Source: Coturnix japonica (Eukaryota > Chordata > Aves > Galliformes > Phasianidae). From it: 64,000 nucleotides of DNA. The position numbers and the translations under genes are program-made. Below, piece by piece: positions 12,811 through 29,787 of the stretch. The stretch covers positions 1,686,199 to 1,750,198 of the forward strand of contig NC_029543.1 of assembly GCF_001577835.2 (NCBI RefSeq). The letters are read 5' to 3'. Below the pieces are notes generated by a model. The model worked only from the letters and a program-made list of their open reading frames with translations. It made no database searches and was not told the DNA's origin. Every line of letters starts with the position of its first letter. Within the stretch, counting starts at the first letter, position 1.

Positions 12811-15800
12811 AGCCCCATGTGCTGCTGTTCCACCAACACTGTGCCTGGAGAAGCACCCGCTGCCAGCACGGGGCTGTCAGCACTTCCCCTTTGTTGCTGC
12901 TGTTGTTAACTTTAACGGTAACACGGGTTTATCCCCTTGATCTTGACGGGAAATAGGAAGGCGAGGGAAGCATCTCCAGGGAATCAACGCTGCATGAGCT
13001 GAGCTTTAATTAGGGATGTGAGATTTCCTCCGACAGACACCACGTTAAGCGAACCAGCCGCTGACAACGATGAGGACCAACACTGCATCGAAATACAGCG
13101 TCAGATGGGAACGGAGGAGACGGACCCCGACCAGTTTGGCACAGGGGCAGACCCATAGAGGGGGGGGACCCAGAGGGGACACAAGGCGCTGTCACCACGG
13201 GCAGCGCTGGGGAGAGATGCAGCGCACGGAGGCGGCTGTGCTGCTCGCAAGGGCGCGTGGTGGCTTCAGAAAACATTACAGCTGATTAAATCTGCAATTA
13301 CGGATCTCGCTGCCGCCTCGCTCTCCTGTCAGCCTTGGCCTCAGCTGCTGACATCGCTTCGATAACAGCCTCGATTAGCATAAAATCCCGGCTCCGAGCC
13401 CGGCCAAGGATGGGGAGGATTAAGCAGCCGGCTTCTTCTGCTAATTAATAATCCACTTGATTAAGAATTGTCAGTCAATATGTCACCAGCACAAGGACGG
13501 GACTTGTGTCCACGGGCTGGTGGCACCGCTCTGTGCCAACATCCTCTCCCCATCCCCAGCCAGACACCTCTGTGCCATCCCAGCCCTGCACAACCCCCCC
13601 CCTAATCATCCTTTCCCTTTTGCCACCACCCGACGTCACACATTGCTTTGGGGTATCCCAGAAGCCAGAATCCTGCAGTACCTGAAAGGCGAGATGCCAT
13701 AAGAAGGGCTCTCCCCATCTGATGACATCATTTGCCACATCGGCTTGTGTTGACATCACACACTGTAGCCATAGATACAGCGCTCACCACCTCATCCCAA
13801 CCCAGTGCAGCCCCCAGACCCCCCTGCAATATACAAACAGGGCACGAATGTATATTGCAGGTTGGGGTGCAGCAGCACATGGCATCATTTGAGCTCTGTG
13901 CCCCCTCCTTCCACTCCAAGCCCCCTCTGGTTGCTGCCAATGTAATGTGACCATGGGGAGCCACAGGGTGGGCATCCCTAGAGGCAGCTTTGTAGACACG
14001 AGCATCTCCCCCCACCATAGGAATACAGAGCAATTAGCTAATTGCAGCAGGAGGTCGGGATGGGTACATGCTCCATCCTTGGGGGTGCAGCCAAGCAATT
14101 CTTTGTGCTTAACCCACATTCCCTTTTGTCCTGTCCAGAGCATGCCCAGGGCACTGCACTCAGCTCTCAGCCTCAAATTAAGCAGCCTCTCACCATGCTA
14201 ACGAGCCCAGGTAAATGGGTCACACTCACTGCACAGAGCAATGCTGTACCAAAGGCACTGAATGGGAAGCTCCCATTGCTCCTGGGCAGCCCAAAGGTGG
14301 ATGGGCTCAACCTCCAGCACTTGGATTTTTGGAGGCCATGAAGGAATTTGGGTCCATCCTGCCCCTCTGACCCCAGGATGGAGGTTGTTGTGCTGGGCAT
14401 CCCACCAACGAGGATGGCACGTGCCTCTGGAGGAACAGCACTTCCTGACTGCAGCTTCTCCGGAGCGTTAATTATCTAATGATTCGGAGCTGCTGTACTG
14501 TGAACAAACAAACAAAGGCAGAAGGCACCCGCTCCAGCTGCAACGTTGGGGACAGATGTGCAGCTGGGGGAGAGCCAGACTGAATGGTGGGGGACAGCAC
14601 TGCATGGAGATACAGCCCTGGGGAGCTGCACAGCCCCTCTGCTTTGGGGCACAGCTCTAGAAGGGGTTCCCCAGCACTAAGGCTGCCCCACAGTGTGTCC
14701 CCATGCTGACAAAGTGATTTTGGGGTGCAGCTCGTACAGCCTCAGAGCCACCCCCAGGGATACCCATCAGCTCTGCACCTTTCATGCCTTCCTTGGCTTT
14801 CATTTCATATGCTCCAGTGGGTGAGCAGAGCATCCCAGCATCACCCCTCTCAATGGGTTTGGGGTGCCCCGCTCCTTACCCCAACCCCAAAGGGCTGCAG
14901 CTCCCCCTGTGATGCTCAAATCCATCCCCAGATACTCAGCTCTTTGCATATGGAGAGGGGGGGGGAGGAAAGAGCTGTGCTTTTAGATGGGGTGTTCATG
15001 GAGCCTGGGGACTGGAATTCTGGCAGCTCCCAAGGCGCAGCCACAGCAACACAGCAATTATCAGTCCCAGGTGTTAACGACTAAACTTCCCACTGCTGCT
15101 TCCAATTAACAGCTCCTGGGGACTGCATGCTGCCATTCCATCACCCCACTGGGTGTCCTGGGGGATAAAAGGAGGGGGGTCAACAGGTGATATCAGTGTC
15201 ACTGGGGCTGGCTGGGTGCTGCATTACACCCAGAGGGAGCTTCTGGTTGCTCAGGGCCAGGTCTGTCTCCTCCCCATCAGCATTTGCTGCTTTGCTTTCA
15301 TCCCCAGAGGGCTTTAATAACACGGCTAAGATGTACGGTCTTTCATTAGGGTCTGCACTGCGGTGCCCTGTAACAGAGCGTGCAATGCTGGGAGGGATTG
15401 AAGAGCACTCAAGCGAGCCAGAGCCTCCAGCACGTCTCCAATCCTGCAGGATCTGGGCACTAAAACACCCACATCTCAGGGTCTAATGGGGCTTCTCTTG
15501 GGGTCCCCCCCAGTTTCTCTCCCCACAGCACCCCAGTGCTGTCCCAGGTCTCTCCCATTTGGTTTGCAGCCCCTCTGCAGCAGAATCAGCTCGAGTTCAG
15601 GCTGCTGGGGGCTTCTCCTCCTGATCTTTGGCTCACATACAAGTGTGGATTTTTCTGCTTCATTCCAAGCAGGGAAGGTCGCTCCTCCTGGCATGGGGAG
15701 GACGATGGTGGCCCCAATGCAAGAAGGGACCATTGTGACCGAGCTGCAGCTGCGTGGAAGGGATTGGATGGGGAATGCCAAACGTTGGCTGCTGGGAAGA

Positions 15801-16199
15801 GGCTGCGGTGAGCCAGCAGCCCTGACGGCGTTCCAAACCCTGCACGTGGATGGTGACAATTGGGGCTTTATGGGGGAGGGAGGCAGTTTGTGCCACCCAT
15901 GGCTCGGGTAGAGGGAGGTGAGTGCTCACAGGTGAATTATGGGGGTAGGAAATCCACATAGGGGCTCACAGGGTGCTCCCAAACAACAGGGTGATGGGGA
16001 AGGAGGAAGGCAGAGCTGGGCAGCCCGCTTGGTCCTGTTGCTGCTGCTTCTCTCGTATAATTTCTCTGCCAGCTTTCATCCCCCACTGATTGGCAACGGC
16101 TGCACAGCTCCATAGAGCTGCCTGGGGACGTTGCCATGTAGCACAAGGGGGGCTGGGGAAGGCTGCCCAAAGTGGGATAACCCTCATGCAGTCCCCATG
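12811..16199. other. Intergenic, no gene seen
   Basis: Unique GC-rich sequence without recognisable exons. It includes the AT-rich block at 13005-13470 (separate entry) and a direct repeat of CCTGCAATATACA / TGTATATTGCAGG around 13824-13862. The two halves of that repeat are inverted copies separated by about 15 bases and could form a hairpin. Confidence 0.5.
13005..13470. promoter_or_regulatory. Candidate conserved noncoding block
   Basis: Non-repetitive sequence with GAGCTTTAATTAGGGATG, GATTAAATCTGCAATTACGG, GCCTCGATTAGCATAAAATCC and GCTAATTAATAATCCACTTG. The density of TAAT/ATTA homeodomain cores is high (TAATTA itself near 13007 and 13441), and TTGATTAAG is present. It is the strongest enhancer-like texture in the left part of the window. 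The function is inferred. Confidence 0.33.
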
Positions 16200-16950
16200 T
16201 CAAACCTCATCCCTAACCACAGCCCTCAAACCCCACCACGTCCTGCTATGGCAACCCCAAACCCTAAACCCCAAACCCCTACATCCACCCCAGAACACTG
16301 AACAAACCCTAATCCTTCAGCCCACCCCAGAAGCAATGCACGTCTCAAGCCTCTCTTTAGGGTCATTATTACTTACAGTGTTGGGGTCCCATTGGGGTTG
16401 GGGTCAGGGTTCTTAGGATAAGGTTCAAGGTCGGGTTTAGGGCTCTGGTCCCACTACTCAGATCCCACTAAGGGAATCACTTCAGACCCCACAAAAGTGC
16501 CCTTGCAGTTCTTGCACTGGTTACGGTGGCAGCACTGTAAGGATTATTAGAGCTATTAGGGCTGTTATTAGGGTTAATACAGTAATTTTCAGAGTAATTG
16601 CAATTCTGATTAGCATTAAATTGGGGTTATCTTTAGGGTTGAAGTGACTGTTGGAGTTACTCTTATGATGACTTTCCTGGATTATTTTCAATGGATTTTT
16701 AGGGCTATTACAATTATTATGAGGGTGATCAGGGTTATAATTAATGTCATTTTAGGGTTAAGATTATGGTTACTTTAACAAGGGGGGTGGGTGGGTGTTT
16801 GCATTACAATTAAGGTTATTTTACTGTAAACTTTTAGCATTATTTTATGGCTACATAAGAGCTTTGGGGCAGGTTTATATACTGGGGGTTGATGCAGTTT
16901 CTTTAGGGCTCCCATTAGGGCTCCTATTAGGGTTCCTATTAGGGTTAGGG
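16200..16950. repeat. Degenerate telomere-like (TTAGGG/CCCTAA) tract
   Basis: Around 16255-16320 the C-rich register appears (CCCTAAACCCCAAACCCC, AACCCTAATCC). After about 16350 the G-rich register dominates, with many copies of TTAGGGTT, TTAGGGCT and TTGGGGTT embedded in AT-rich spacers up to about 16950. Neither part is a clean array. It looks like a decayed interstitial telomeric repeat, or a minisatellite grown from telomere-like words. The strand register switches once, near 16330-16380. Confidence 0.6.
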
Positions 16951-17100
16951 GTCTAGGTTAAAACAGAGGCTGTTGCAGCCAATCAGGCCCCACCAATGCA
17001 ATCTGCTTCCATGCTGTAGGGCCCTATAAAGGCTTTGCCTTCCCCTGAGCAGCTCAGCTTTGGGTTGAGACCCTCCCAGCTTAGCAGAAACTGCAGCCCA

Positions 17101-17160
17101 TATATATATATATAATATATATATATATTATATATATATATTCGAGAAGCCCGCTTCTCG
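17101..17160. repeat. (TA)n tract followed by a perfect hairpin
   Basis: About 42 bases of nearly pure TA are followed directly by CGAGAAGC-CC-GCTTCTCG, a perfect 8-bp stem with a 2-base loop (17143-17160). The TA tract is itself self-complementary, so the whole block can extrude as a cruciform. Confidence 0.85.
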
Positions 17161-17176
17161 CATCAACCCATAGCGA

Positions 17177-17192
17177 TGCTGCCCCCTGCTGG
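17177..17192 (-). promoter_or_regulatory. CTCF-like site (reverse)
   Basis: TGCTGCCCCCTGCTGG is the reverse complement of CCAGCAGGGGGCAGCA, a close match to the CTCF core. It points away from the two forward sites at 17407 and 17457. Occupancy is unknown. Confidence 0.5.
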
Positions 17193-17406
17193 ACGATGGG
17201 TGGTACTGCAGGCATCACATCGCTCATGTGCTGTAGCGCCTCTTTCAGAGCAAATAGTGCTCAAGCCTGTTGGTAATTAATAATCATTTGTATTAATTAA
17301 GCAAGCTCGGGAGGACCTACTATCATAGAGATAGGCGTCACAACAACGCAGAGTGTCTGTGTAGTACTACGCATGAGCGAATCTACGCCTGCAATACCAA
17401 GCTTTG

Positions 17407-17423
17407 CCAGCAGGCGGCAGTAG
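17407..17423 (+). promoter_or_regulatory. CTCF-like site (forward, weaker)
   Basis: CCAGCAGGCGGCAGTAG matches the CTCF core except for C within the G run. It lies 50 bases upstream of a better match in the same orientation. Confidence 0.4.
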
Positions 17424-17456
17424 TGAGCCCTCTGAGCCTGTAGTACCGCTGTTCTT

Positions 17457-17473
17457 CCAGCAGGGGGCAGCAG
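17457..17473 (+). promoter_or_regulatory. CTCF-like site (forward)
   Basis: CCAGCAGGGGGCAGCAG is a strong match to the CTCF core. It lies about 80 bases beyond the ANKRD24 poly(A) signal. With its flank (GCCTGTAGTACC at 17436-17447) it is an inverted copy of 17177-17213. Confidence 0.5.
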
Positions 17474-17552
17474 CGTTTATCGGACAACCACGTTCCCATC
17501 CTCATCCCCCCACCCTACAGACAAACCATCCTATTGCTGTGAATAGAAACAC

Positions 17553-17558
17553 TTTATT
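17553..17558 (-). terminator. Poly(A) signal of ANKRD24
   Basis: AATAAA on the minus strand, about 150 bases downstream of the ANKRD24 stop codon. It is followed within 30 bases by sequence that would contain the cleavage site. A run of 14 C on the plus strand (17581-17594) lies inside the short 3' UTR. Confidence 0.75.
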
Positions 17559-17708
17559 GCTGTGTGGGGGTAGCACAGGACCCCCCCCCCCCCCATTGCC
17601 AGGTGAGTGCTCAGAGAAGCAAAGGGGCCGTGAGGGTGTGAACATAGGCCTGACCCCCTCCCCATCTTGGCCAGGTTGCTGGTTGTGCCCATTATCCCTT
17701 ATTGGGAT

Positions 17709-24548
<6,840 letters not shown>

Positions 24549-24954
24549 AGCAGTCCCGTGGTACCTGGGTTGAGCCTTAAAGCCTCATCTGCCCGCTGGG
24601 GTCAGGCTGTAGGGATGTGGCTGTTGCAGAGGGCAGCTTTGAAGGCTTTTCTGCTGCTGCTACGGGTCCAGCTCAACACCAGCCCTGTCTGTACCTTGTC
24701 TCACTGCTGCTGGCCCACAGCACGACACGGGGGGGGGGACACACACACTGGCATTGGGTTACCTCTGCAGTTACAGCCCGGGGGGGGGGAACATGGGAGG
24801 GCCCAGCACCAGGCAGGGCAAGGAGCACTGACATCCTTGAAACCCCTGCACCCAGACACAGGGCAGCTGCAAGGGAGGGGGTACTATAGCAAGGCTGGGG
24901 AAGCCTCAGATGAGGGAGAGAAGGGTTTGAAACCATCACGATGCTTCAGGTTAT

Positions 24955-25153
24955 GTGTTAAGGAGAAATATTTCATTCATAAGGCAGGGAGATGCTGGAA
25001 CAGGTTGGTTAGAAGTTGGGGATGCCAATTGAAGGCACTCAGGGCTGGGTGGGATCCTGGGGATCATAACCCAGCAGCTGGTAACCCTGACCAGTGTATG
25101 GGAGTAGAACTAGATTATCTTTAAGGTCCTGTCCAACCTAAGCCATTCTATCA
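24955..25153 (+). mobile_element. CR1 LINE 3'-end fragment, sense
   Basis: The plus strand carries GATGCTGGAACAGGTTGGTT, later ACTAGATTATCTTTAAGGTC, CTGTCCAACCTAAGCCATTC and TATC. This is the order and wording of the bird CR1 3' end. The copy is 5'-truncated and substantially diverged, and it sits between two divergent promoters. Confidence 0.85.
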
Positions 25154-25180
25154 CAGCCCTATTATGGATCTAGGTCTGCA

Positions 25181-25242
25181 GGCATTGTAAGACAAGGCAT
25201 TTTAAGACAAGACATTGTAAGACAAGGTATTGTAAGACATGG
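25181..25242. repeat. 15-bp tandem repeat next to the CR1 end
   Basis: Four copies of GCATTGTAAGACAAG with one or two changes each. They begin about 28 bases after the CR1 terminus. Confidence 0.85.
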
Positions 25243-25398
25243 CTGAGGCCAGCAGAGCTGATGCCCTCTGCCTTTGTATGCACTCATTGCATGGCACCTC
25301 TTAGCATAGGCAGCTCCTTGTCTTTTTCCACTCCAAGTTCTATGTTTTATAATGGATGTATTAGCAGGGTGAGGGCAGAGCTCCCTATTGCCAAACAC

Positions 25399-25530
25399 AA
25401 AGATGGCGGCGAGGACTTCTCTAGGCGTGACTTTTGCGCATGCGTCTTGAGGCTGCGGCCTACTCTAGGCAGTGCTTTGCGCATGCGTCTTGAGGCTGCG
25501 GCCTACTCTAGGCAGGCCTTTGCGCATGCG
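25399..25530 (+). promoter_or_regulatory. SIRT6: SIRT6 core promoter: YY1 motif plus three NRF1 sites
   Basis: AAGATGGCGGC at 25400-25410 is a strong YY1 motif of the kind found at transcription starts. It is followed by three NRF1 palindromes TGCGCATGCG at 25435, 25478 and 25521, exactly 43 bases apart. No TATA box is seen. YY1 and NRF1 are typical of ubiquitously expressed housekeeping promoters. The SIRT6 start codon lies about 70 bases downstream of the last site. NRF1 sites are symmetric, so the region may also drive ANKRD24 on the other strand (inference). Confidence 0.75.
25431..25530. repeat. 43-bp tandem repeat carrying an NRF1 site per unit
   Basis: Two full and one partial copy of a 43-base unit that begins with TTTGCGCATGCG and continues through TCTTGAGGCTGCGGCCTACT to CTAGGCAG. 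The copies are nearly identical, so the duplication is recent or kept homogeneous. Confidence 0.9.
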
Positions 25531-25569
25531 CACTGATGCCGCGGCCTCCTTGCTCGCGGACCGACAACA

Positions 25570-25641
25570 ATGAGCTCTCCGGTAGCCGGGACGGGTCATG
25601 GCGGTGAATTACGCGGCCGGGCTCTCGCCCTACTCGGATAA
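25570..25641 (+). other. Overlapping upstream ORF of SIRT6
   Basis: An ATG 28 bases before the SIRT6 start opens a 23-codon frame ([12 protein letters not shown]...) that ends at TAA 25639-25641. It is out of frame and overlaps the SIRT6 start, so if it lies inside the transcript it could lower SIRT6 initiation. The transcription start is not known from sequence alone. Confidence 0.5.
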
Positions 25642-28600
25642 AGGCAAATGCGGCCTCCCCGAGGTGAGAGCGGAGTGGAGGGATCTCCTTGCATAGCCTG
25701 AGGCCTGCGAGGCCTCCATAGGGCCTCCATGGGGACCCCAAGGCCTCCATAGGCCTTGTGCCCCATGGGGACCCCAAGCACCATGGGGTCTTTGGGTTCC
25801 CCGGTCCCGGCCTCCGTTCCCTTCTTCCTATTGCTCTGTGTCCGTTGTCACCCCGTCTTCGTGTCCCCTTTATTCTTTAGGGCCGGCCCTTTACCTTGGG
25901 GTGGGCACTACTGGGCTGACCCCATCCCTATGTCCCCCCCAACCCCCACATTCATGCTCAATAAGCTTAAGAAAAGCTTTGGGGTGAGGATATGGGGCTG
26001 TAAAAGGGTCGGAGTTCTGTCCCATTCTAGGGAGCAAAGAACCGTCCTATAGAAATGAATTTGTGCTGTGCCAAAAATCAGAATGGGCCCATGACCCCCA
26101 TCCATCGCTGTCCCCCATCCTGCTCTTTTTAAGCCTTATTCCCTCATTTTAAGCCTTATTCCCTCATTATGTACATTTGGCATTAAGCAATGTGAAATTT
26201 CCTTTCCTGCGTGGGGTTTCCATTGTGGATGTGATAGAAGAGTGGTTTGCTGACTCTTTGTGCCTACCAGGAGGCATGTAGGACCCATTTCTATATCCCC
26301 ATTCACGTTGGGATTTGTTTCTTCTGCTCAGATTTTTGATCCACCTGAAGAGCTGGAGAGGAAGGTGTGTGAGCTGGCAGACTTGATAAGGAGCTCTTCC
26401 AATGTGGTGTTCCACACAGGGGCTGGTATCAGCACCGCTTCAGGGATCCCTGACTTCAGGTAAAGGCAGAGGGCAGCAGGCACTGTGTGTGTGTGGGGGG
26501 GGGGGGACACAACAGCACCTCATCTGAGTCCATCTTCCATCTAGGCTGGGCTTCCTGCCAGCCATCCTGCCTATAGGGAGACCTGTGCCATCCTTTCATG
26601 TCCTCTTTGCTCTTGTCTTGTCCTATATCCAGCTGAATCTACCTTTTCCTGTTTTGATTTTAAACTGTACCCACAGAAGCCCTACATGCATTTTGAACTA
26701 AAATAACCAGGAATGTGTGGTCCTTGTTTAGCAGTGCCTTGCTTGCACTGATAGGGCTTGGGATGCATTTACAAGCAGCGTAGCAGAGCCTGAGATCTCA
26801 CTTATTCCTTCTCCTGTCCCATTGCTGCAGGGGGCCTAATGGTGTCTGGACTATGGAAGAGAAGGGGCTTTCCCCCAAATTTGACACCACCTTTGAGAAC
26901 GCCAGGCCCTCCAAGACTCACATGGCACTTCTGGGGCTGCAGAGAGTCGGCATCCTGAAATTCCTGGTCAGCCAGAACGTGGATGGCCTTCATGTGCGCT
27001 CAGGATTCCCACGGTACTGCCTCTCCCACCCTGCCTCCAGGTTCCTTTAGTCTCTCCCAGATGCCAAAGCATGGCTGTTCTCCCTACCTTATTAAACCAC
27101 CCTGGAACAATGTTTCTTGTGTTAAATGCACAAGGTGTTCTCCATTCATTTCTGTCATTTCTCTCACAGGGACAAGTTGGCTGAGCTCCACGGGAACATG
27201 TTTGTGGAGGAGTGCACGAAATGTGGCAAGTACGTGGGCAGCAGCAGGTGGGGGCTTTGTTGTTGTCCTAAGGAACAGTGGAGGGACTGCACAGACCTGG
27301 GGCTGCCTGTCAGGAGAGGTCCCTAGTGCAGAGTGCATGGAATCATGGTCAGATCTGTCCCATCTGAATCACAAACCCTGTCATATTGTGGGAAATAAAC
27401 ATTTTGAGAAACCTCTGTTGCCTGGGAAACCCTCTGCTCATTGTGGCAAGTGAGGCTGCCTGCTTAGAGAGGTAACAGAAGGTTGCTGCAGGCTGGGCTT
27501 TGCATCCTGGATGGTAACAGCCTCTCTTGGCCTTGGAGCTGATGTTCAAAGCTCCCTAAAAGGGAAATTATTGTAAGCAATAGCTGTGGTTTGAAATTGA
27601 TGAAGGATTTGGGTGCCCAGCTCATTGCATGTGGCTCTGAGCCATCACCTGCTTCCTTCACTCCCAGGTGTCTGTGATGTGGAACATGCTGTATTGTGGG
27701 GATGTTTCACAGCTGTGTCACCTCTCTATGTGTGGCTGCTGTGAGTCACCCTATACGTGTGGCTGTAAATAACACCATCTCTTGTGTGTGCAGGCAGTAC
27801 GTGCGGGATGCTGTTGTGGGCAGCATGGGGCTGAAGCCAACGGGCAGGCTGTGCAGCGTCACCAAAGCACGAGGGCTACGGGCCTGCAGGTACGTCTGCT
27901 GGGGCAGCTATGGGAGTAGGGGTGCTGGATGGGGCTTCCCAGGGTGCTGTGAAATGAAGAGGGGACACAGAGTACCTGGGAGGTAGGAGTGAGTGATTTT
28001 GATGTTCAGATTTTGTGTTGCAGGGCGACAGGGGGTCTGGGTTATAGAGCTGTTACTTGTCTCCTAGCCATCTCTGCTGACCATTCCTGCCTGGCAGGGT
28101 AACAGTGGTCCTTGTGTCTCTTATAGAGGGAAGTTAAGAGACACTATTCTGGACTGGGAAGATTCCCTGCCTGACCGTGACCTCACACTAGCAGATGAAG
28201 CCTGCAGGTACCATATTTAGAATTGAATATCATGACTGCTGATTGCTGCAGCTTGCAATGACCCAGGAGGGTGTCTATGCCCTTTGCATTCTGCCAGTAC
28301 CACAGCAAGCAGCCCTTGGGTTTTATTTTTCTTACTTTCTCTCTTGGATATTTTATCTCCTCCCTGCAGAAAAGCTGATCTCTCTGTTACACTGGGGACC
28401 TCTCTGCAGATCAAACCCAGTGGCAACCTCCCACTGATCACAAAGAAGAGAGGAGGGAAGCTGGTCATAGTCAACCTGCAAGCAACCAAGCATGTGAGTG
28501 AGAGCATCCTTGCTGCTCTACCCTGCTCTTTTCCCTTCACTTGTTTCAGTCCCATCACTTGTTCCCTGCACATTGTCCCTTTCCAAGCAGCCATATAGAA

Positions 28601-29287
28601 GTGACAGGCTGGGCATCTATTGCTAGAGCTCTATTGTTATTGTCCCATTCTGACCTGGGCTTGCTAGACCCTGGCTTTGCATCCATGTCTGCTTTGCTGG
28701 GCTGTATTTAAAGGCACAGACTGCCTGTTCACACCTGGATGCAACCTCAGCAGCCTGCAGCATAGCCAGGGAGCAGTGTCAGGTGGGGCCACGGTCTCAG
28801 TATGTGTTCCCTTATGGAAGATGTCCCTGGAGTCTGCGTGCAGCTGAGCCATTGCCCAGTCCCTGTCCCCAGGCACTCCCTGAGAACAGACATTTGTTCC
28901 TGTACGTCGTGTTTGTCCCCCTAATGCTGCATTTGTCCTTGCTTACCCCAGGACAAACAGGCCGACCTGCGCATTCATGCTTATGTCGATGATGTCATGA
29001 CAAAACTGATGAAGCACCTGGGACTGGAAGTCCCAGAGTGGACAGGGCCAGTGGTGGTGGAAAGTGCTGACTCTGCCAAGCCTGAAGAGATCTACACATT
29101 TAAGCCCGAGGCTCACGGGTTGCTCAAGGAGGAGCCCTTTCCCCAACACAATGGAACAGCTGGGCAGTGCCCTGACCTTGGGACCACGCTGGTGGAGCAC
29201 GGTGACAATCTGAAGCAGGAGCGTCCCAGTCCAGGCACAGGACCACCACTGACAAAGAAGATGAAGGTAGAGCCTCTCCTCACCTGA
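25598..29287 (+). CDS. SIRT6: SIRT6, NAD-dependent protein deacylase sirtuin-6 (8 exons, 357 aa)
   Basis: Exons: 25598-25663, 26332-26459, 26831-27013, 27170-27229, 27794-27889, 28127-28207, 28370-28493, 28952-29287; all phases join. The protein is a nuclear, chromatin-bound sirtuin that removes acetyl and long acyl groups from histone H3 and other proteins using NAD+. It acts in DNA repair, telomeric chromatin and glucose/lipid gene repression (family knowledge). Visible in sequence: [21 protein letters not shown]-terminus, the NAD fold motif [18 protein letters not shown], the SQNVDGLH segment, catalytic His133 in LAELHGNMF, zinc cysteines 141, 144, 166 and 177, and [14 protein letters not shown]. 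The last exon encodes a divergent proline/charged tail with a basic TKKMK end. Human is 355 aa. It is divergent from ANKRD24 and tail to tail with CREB3L3. Confidence 0.97.
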
Positions 29288-29393
29288 CCCAGACTGTTCC
29301 CTGTCTGACCAGACACTTACTTGTCTGTGCCACTTTTCCTACCAACTTTTTTTTTTTAATATCCTTAAGCTTTGTCCCTTTTTTTATGTAAGT

Positions 29394-29399
29394 ATTAAA
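29394..29399 (+). terminator. SIRT6: Poly(A) signal of SIRT6 (ATTAAA)
   Basis: ATTAAA about 107 bases after the SIRT6 stop codon, followed by a T/G-rich downstream region (GTATGTCTGGG). It is the first credible signal after the stop. Confidence 0.65.
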
Positions 29400-29781
29400 T
29401 ACACTTGAATCATGTATGTCTGGGCAGCTGTACCTGCAGGAAGAACCTCCCCTGCTCCATACAGTTCCTAATCTGTAAATAGGAAGTTGCAGAGCCCAGG
29501 CTCTCAGAGGACCCCGTGATAAGGGTGCTCAGTGTTGGGTAGGGGGAGTGACATAACAGGATTGGGCAGCTGTTGCTGTCTTAGAGCAGAGCTGGGTGGT
29601 GGTGGAATGCTGTTCTGGTCCCTTTGCTGTGCCCATGACTCCTTCGGCAGCCCTGGATTGAGTGTCCCAGCTCTGCTGTCACAGACAACAGCAGTCAAGG
29701 TGTCTTTGAAGCTCTATGAATTACCTGTATTAAACTAAGGCAGGTGATTCTTCTTTTTTGTTTCTTTTTTCTAAAATACTT

Positions 29782-29787
29782 TTTATT
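29782..29787 (-). terminator. CREB3L3: Poly(A) signal of CREB3L3
   Basis: AATAAA on the minus strand about 355 bases after the CREB3L3 stop, followed by T/A-rich sequence. It lies about 380 bases from the SIRT6 poly(A) signal, so the two convergent genes end very close together. Confidence 0.65.

Larger units (their letters stand above)
24549..25398. other. ANKRD24-SIRT6 head-to-head intergenic region
   Basis: This is the shared upstream region of two divergent genes. It holds G runs, a CR1 3' fragment and a 15-bp tandem repeat (separate entries). An acceptor-like CAACCCCAG lies 20-30 bases before the ANKRD24 start codon on the minus strand, so a further 5' untranslated exon toward SIRT6 is possible. 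I could not place a transcription start for ANKRD24. Confidence 0.5.

Noticed and set aside
16200-16950. True chromosome end or intact telomeric array
   Set aside because: The hexamers are degenerate, scattered and change strand, and genes continue on the right; at most an interstitial relic.
1-17500. EBI3 or another human-19p13.3 neighbour of ANKRD24
   Set aside because: Expected by synteny, but no exon with cytokine-receptor motifs or any other recognisable domain was found on either strand.
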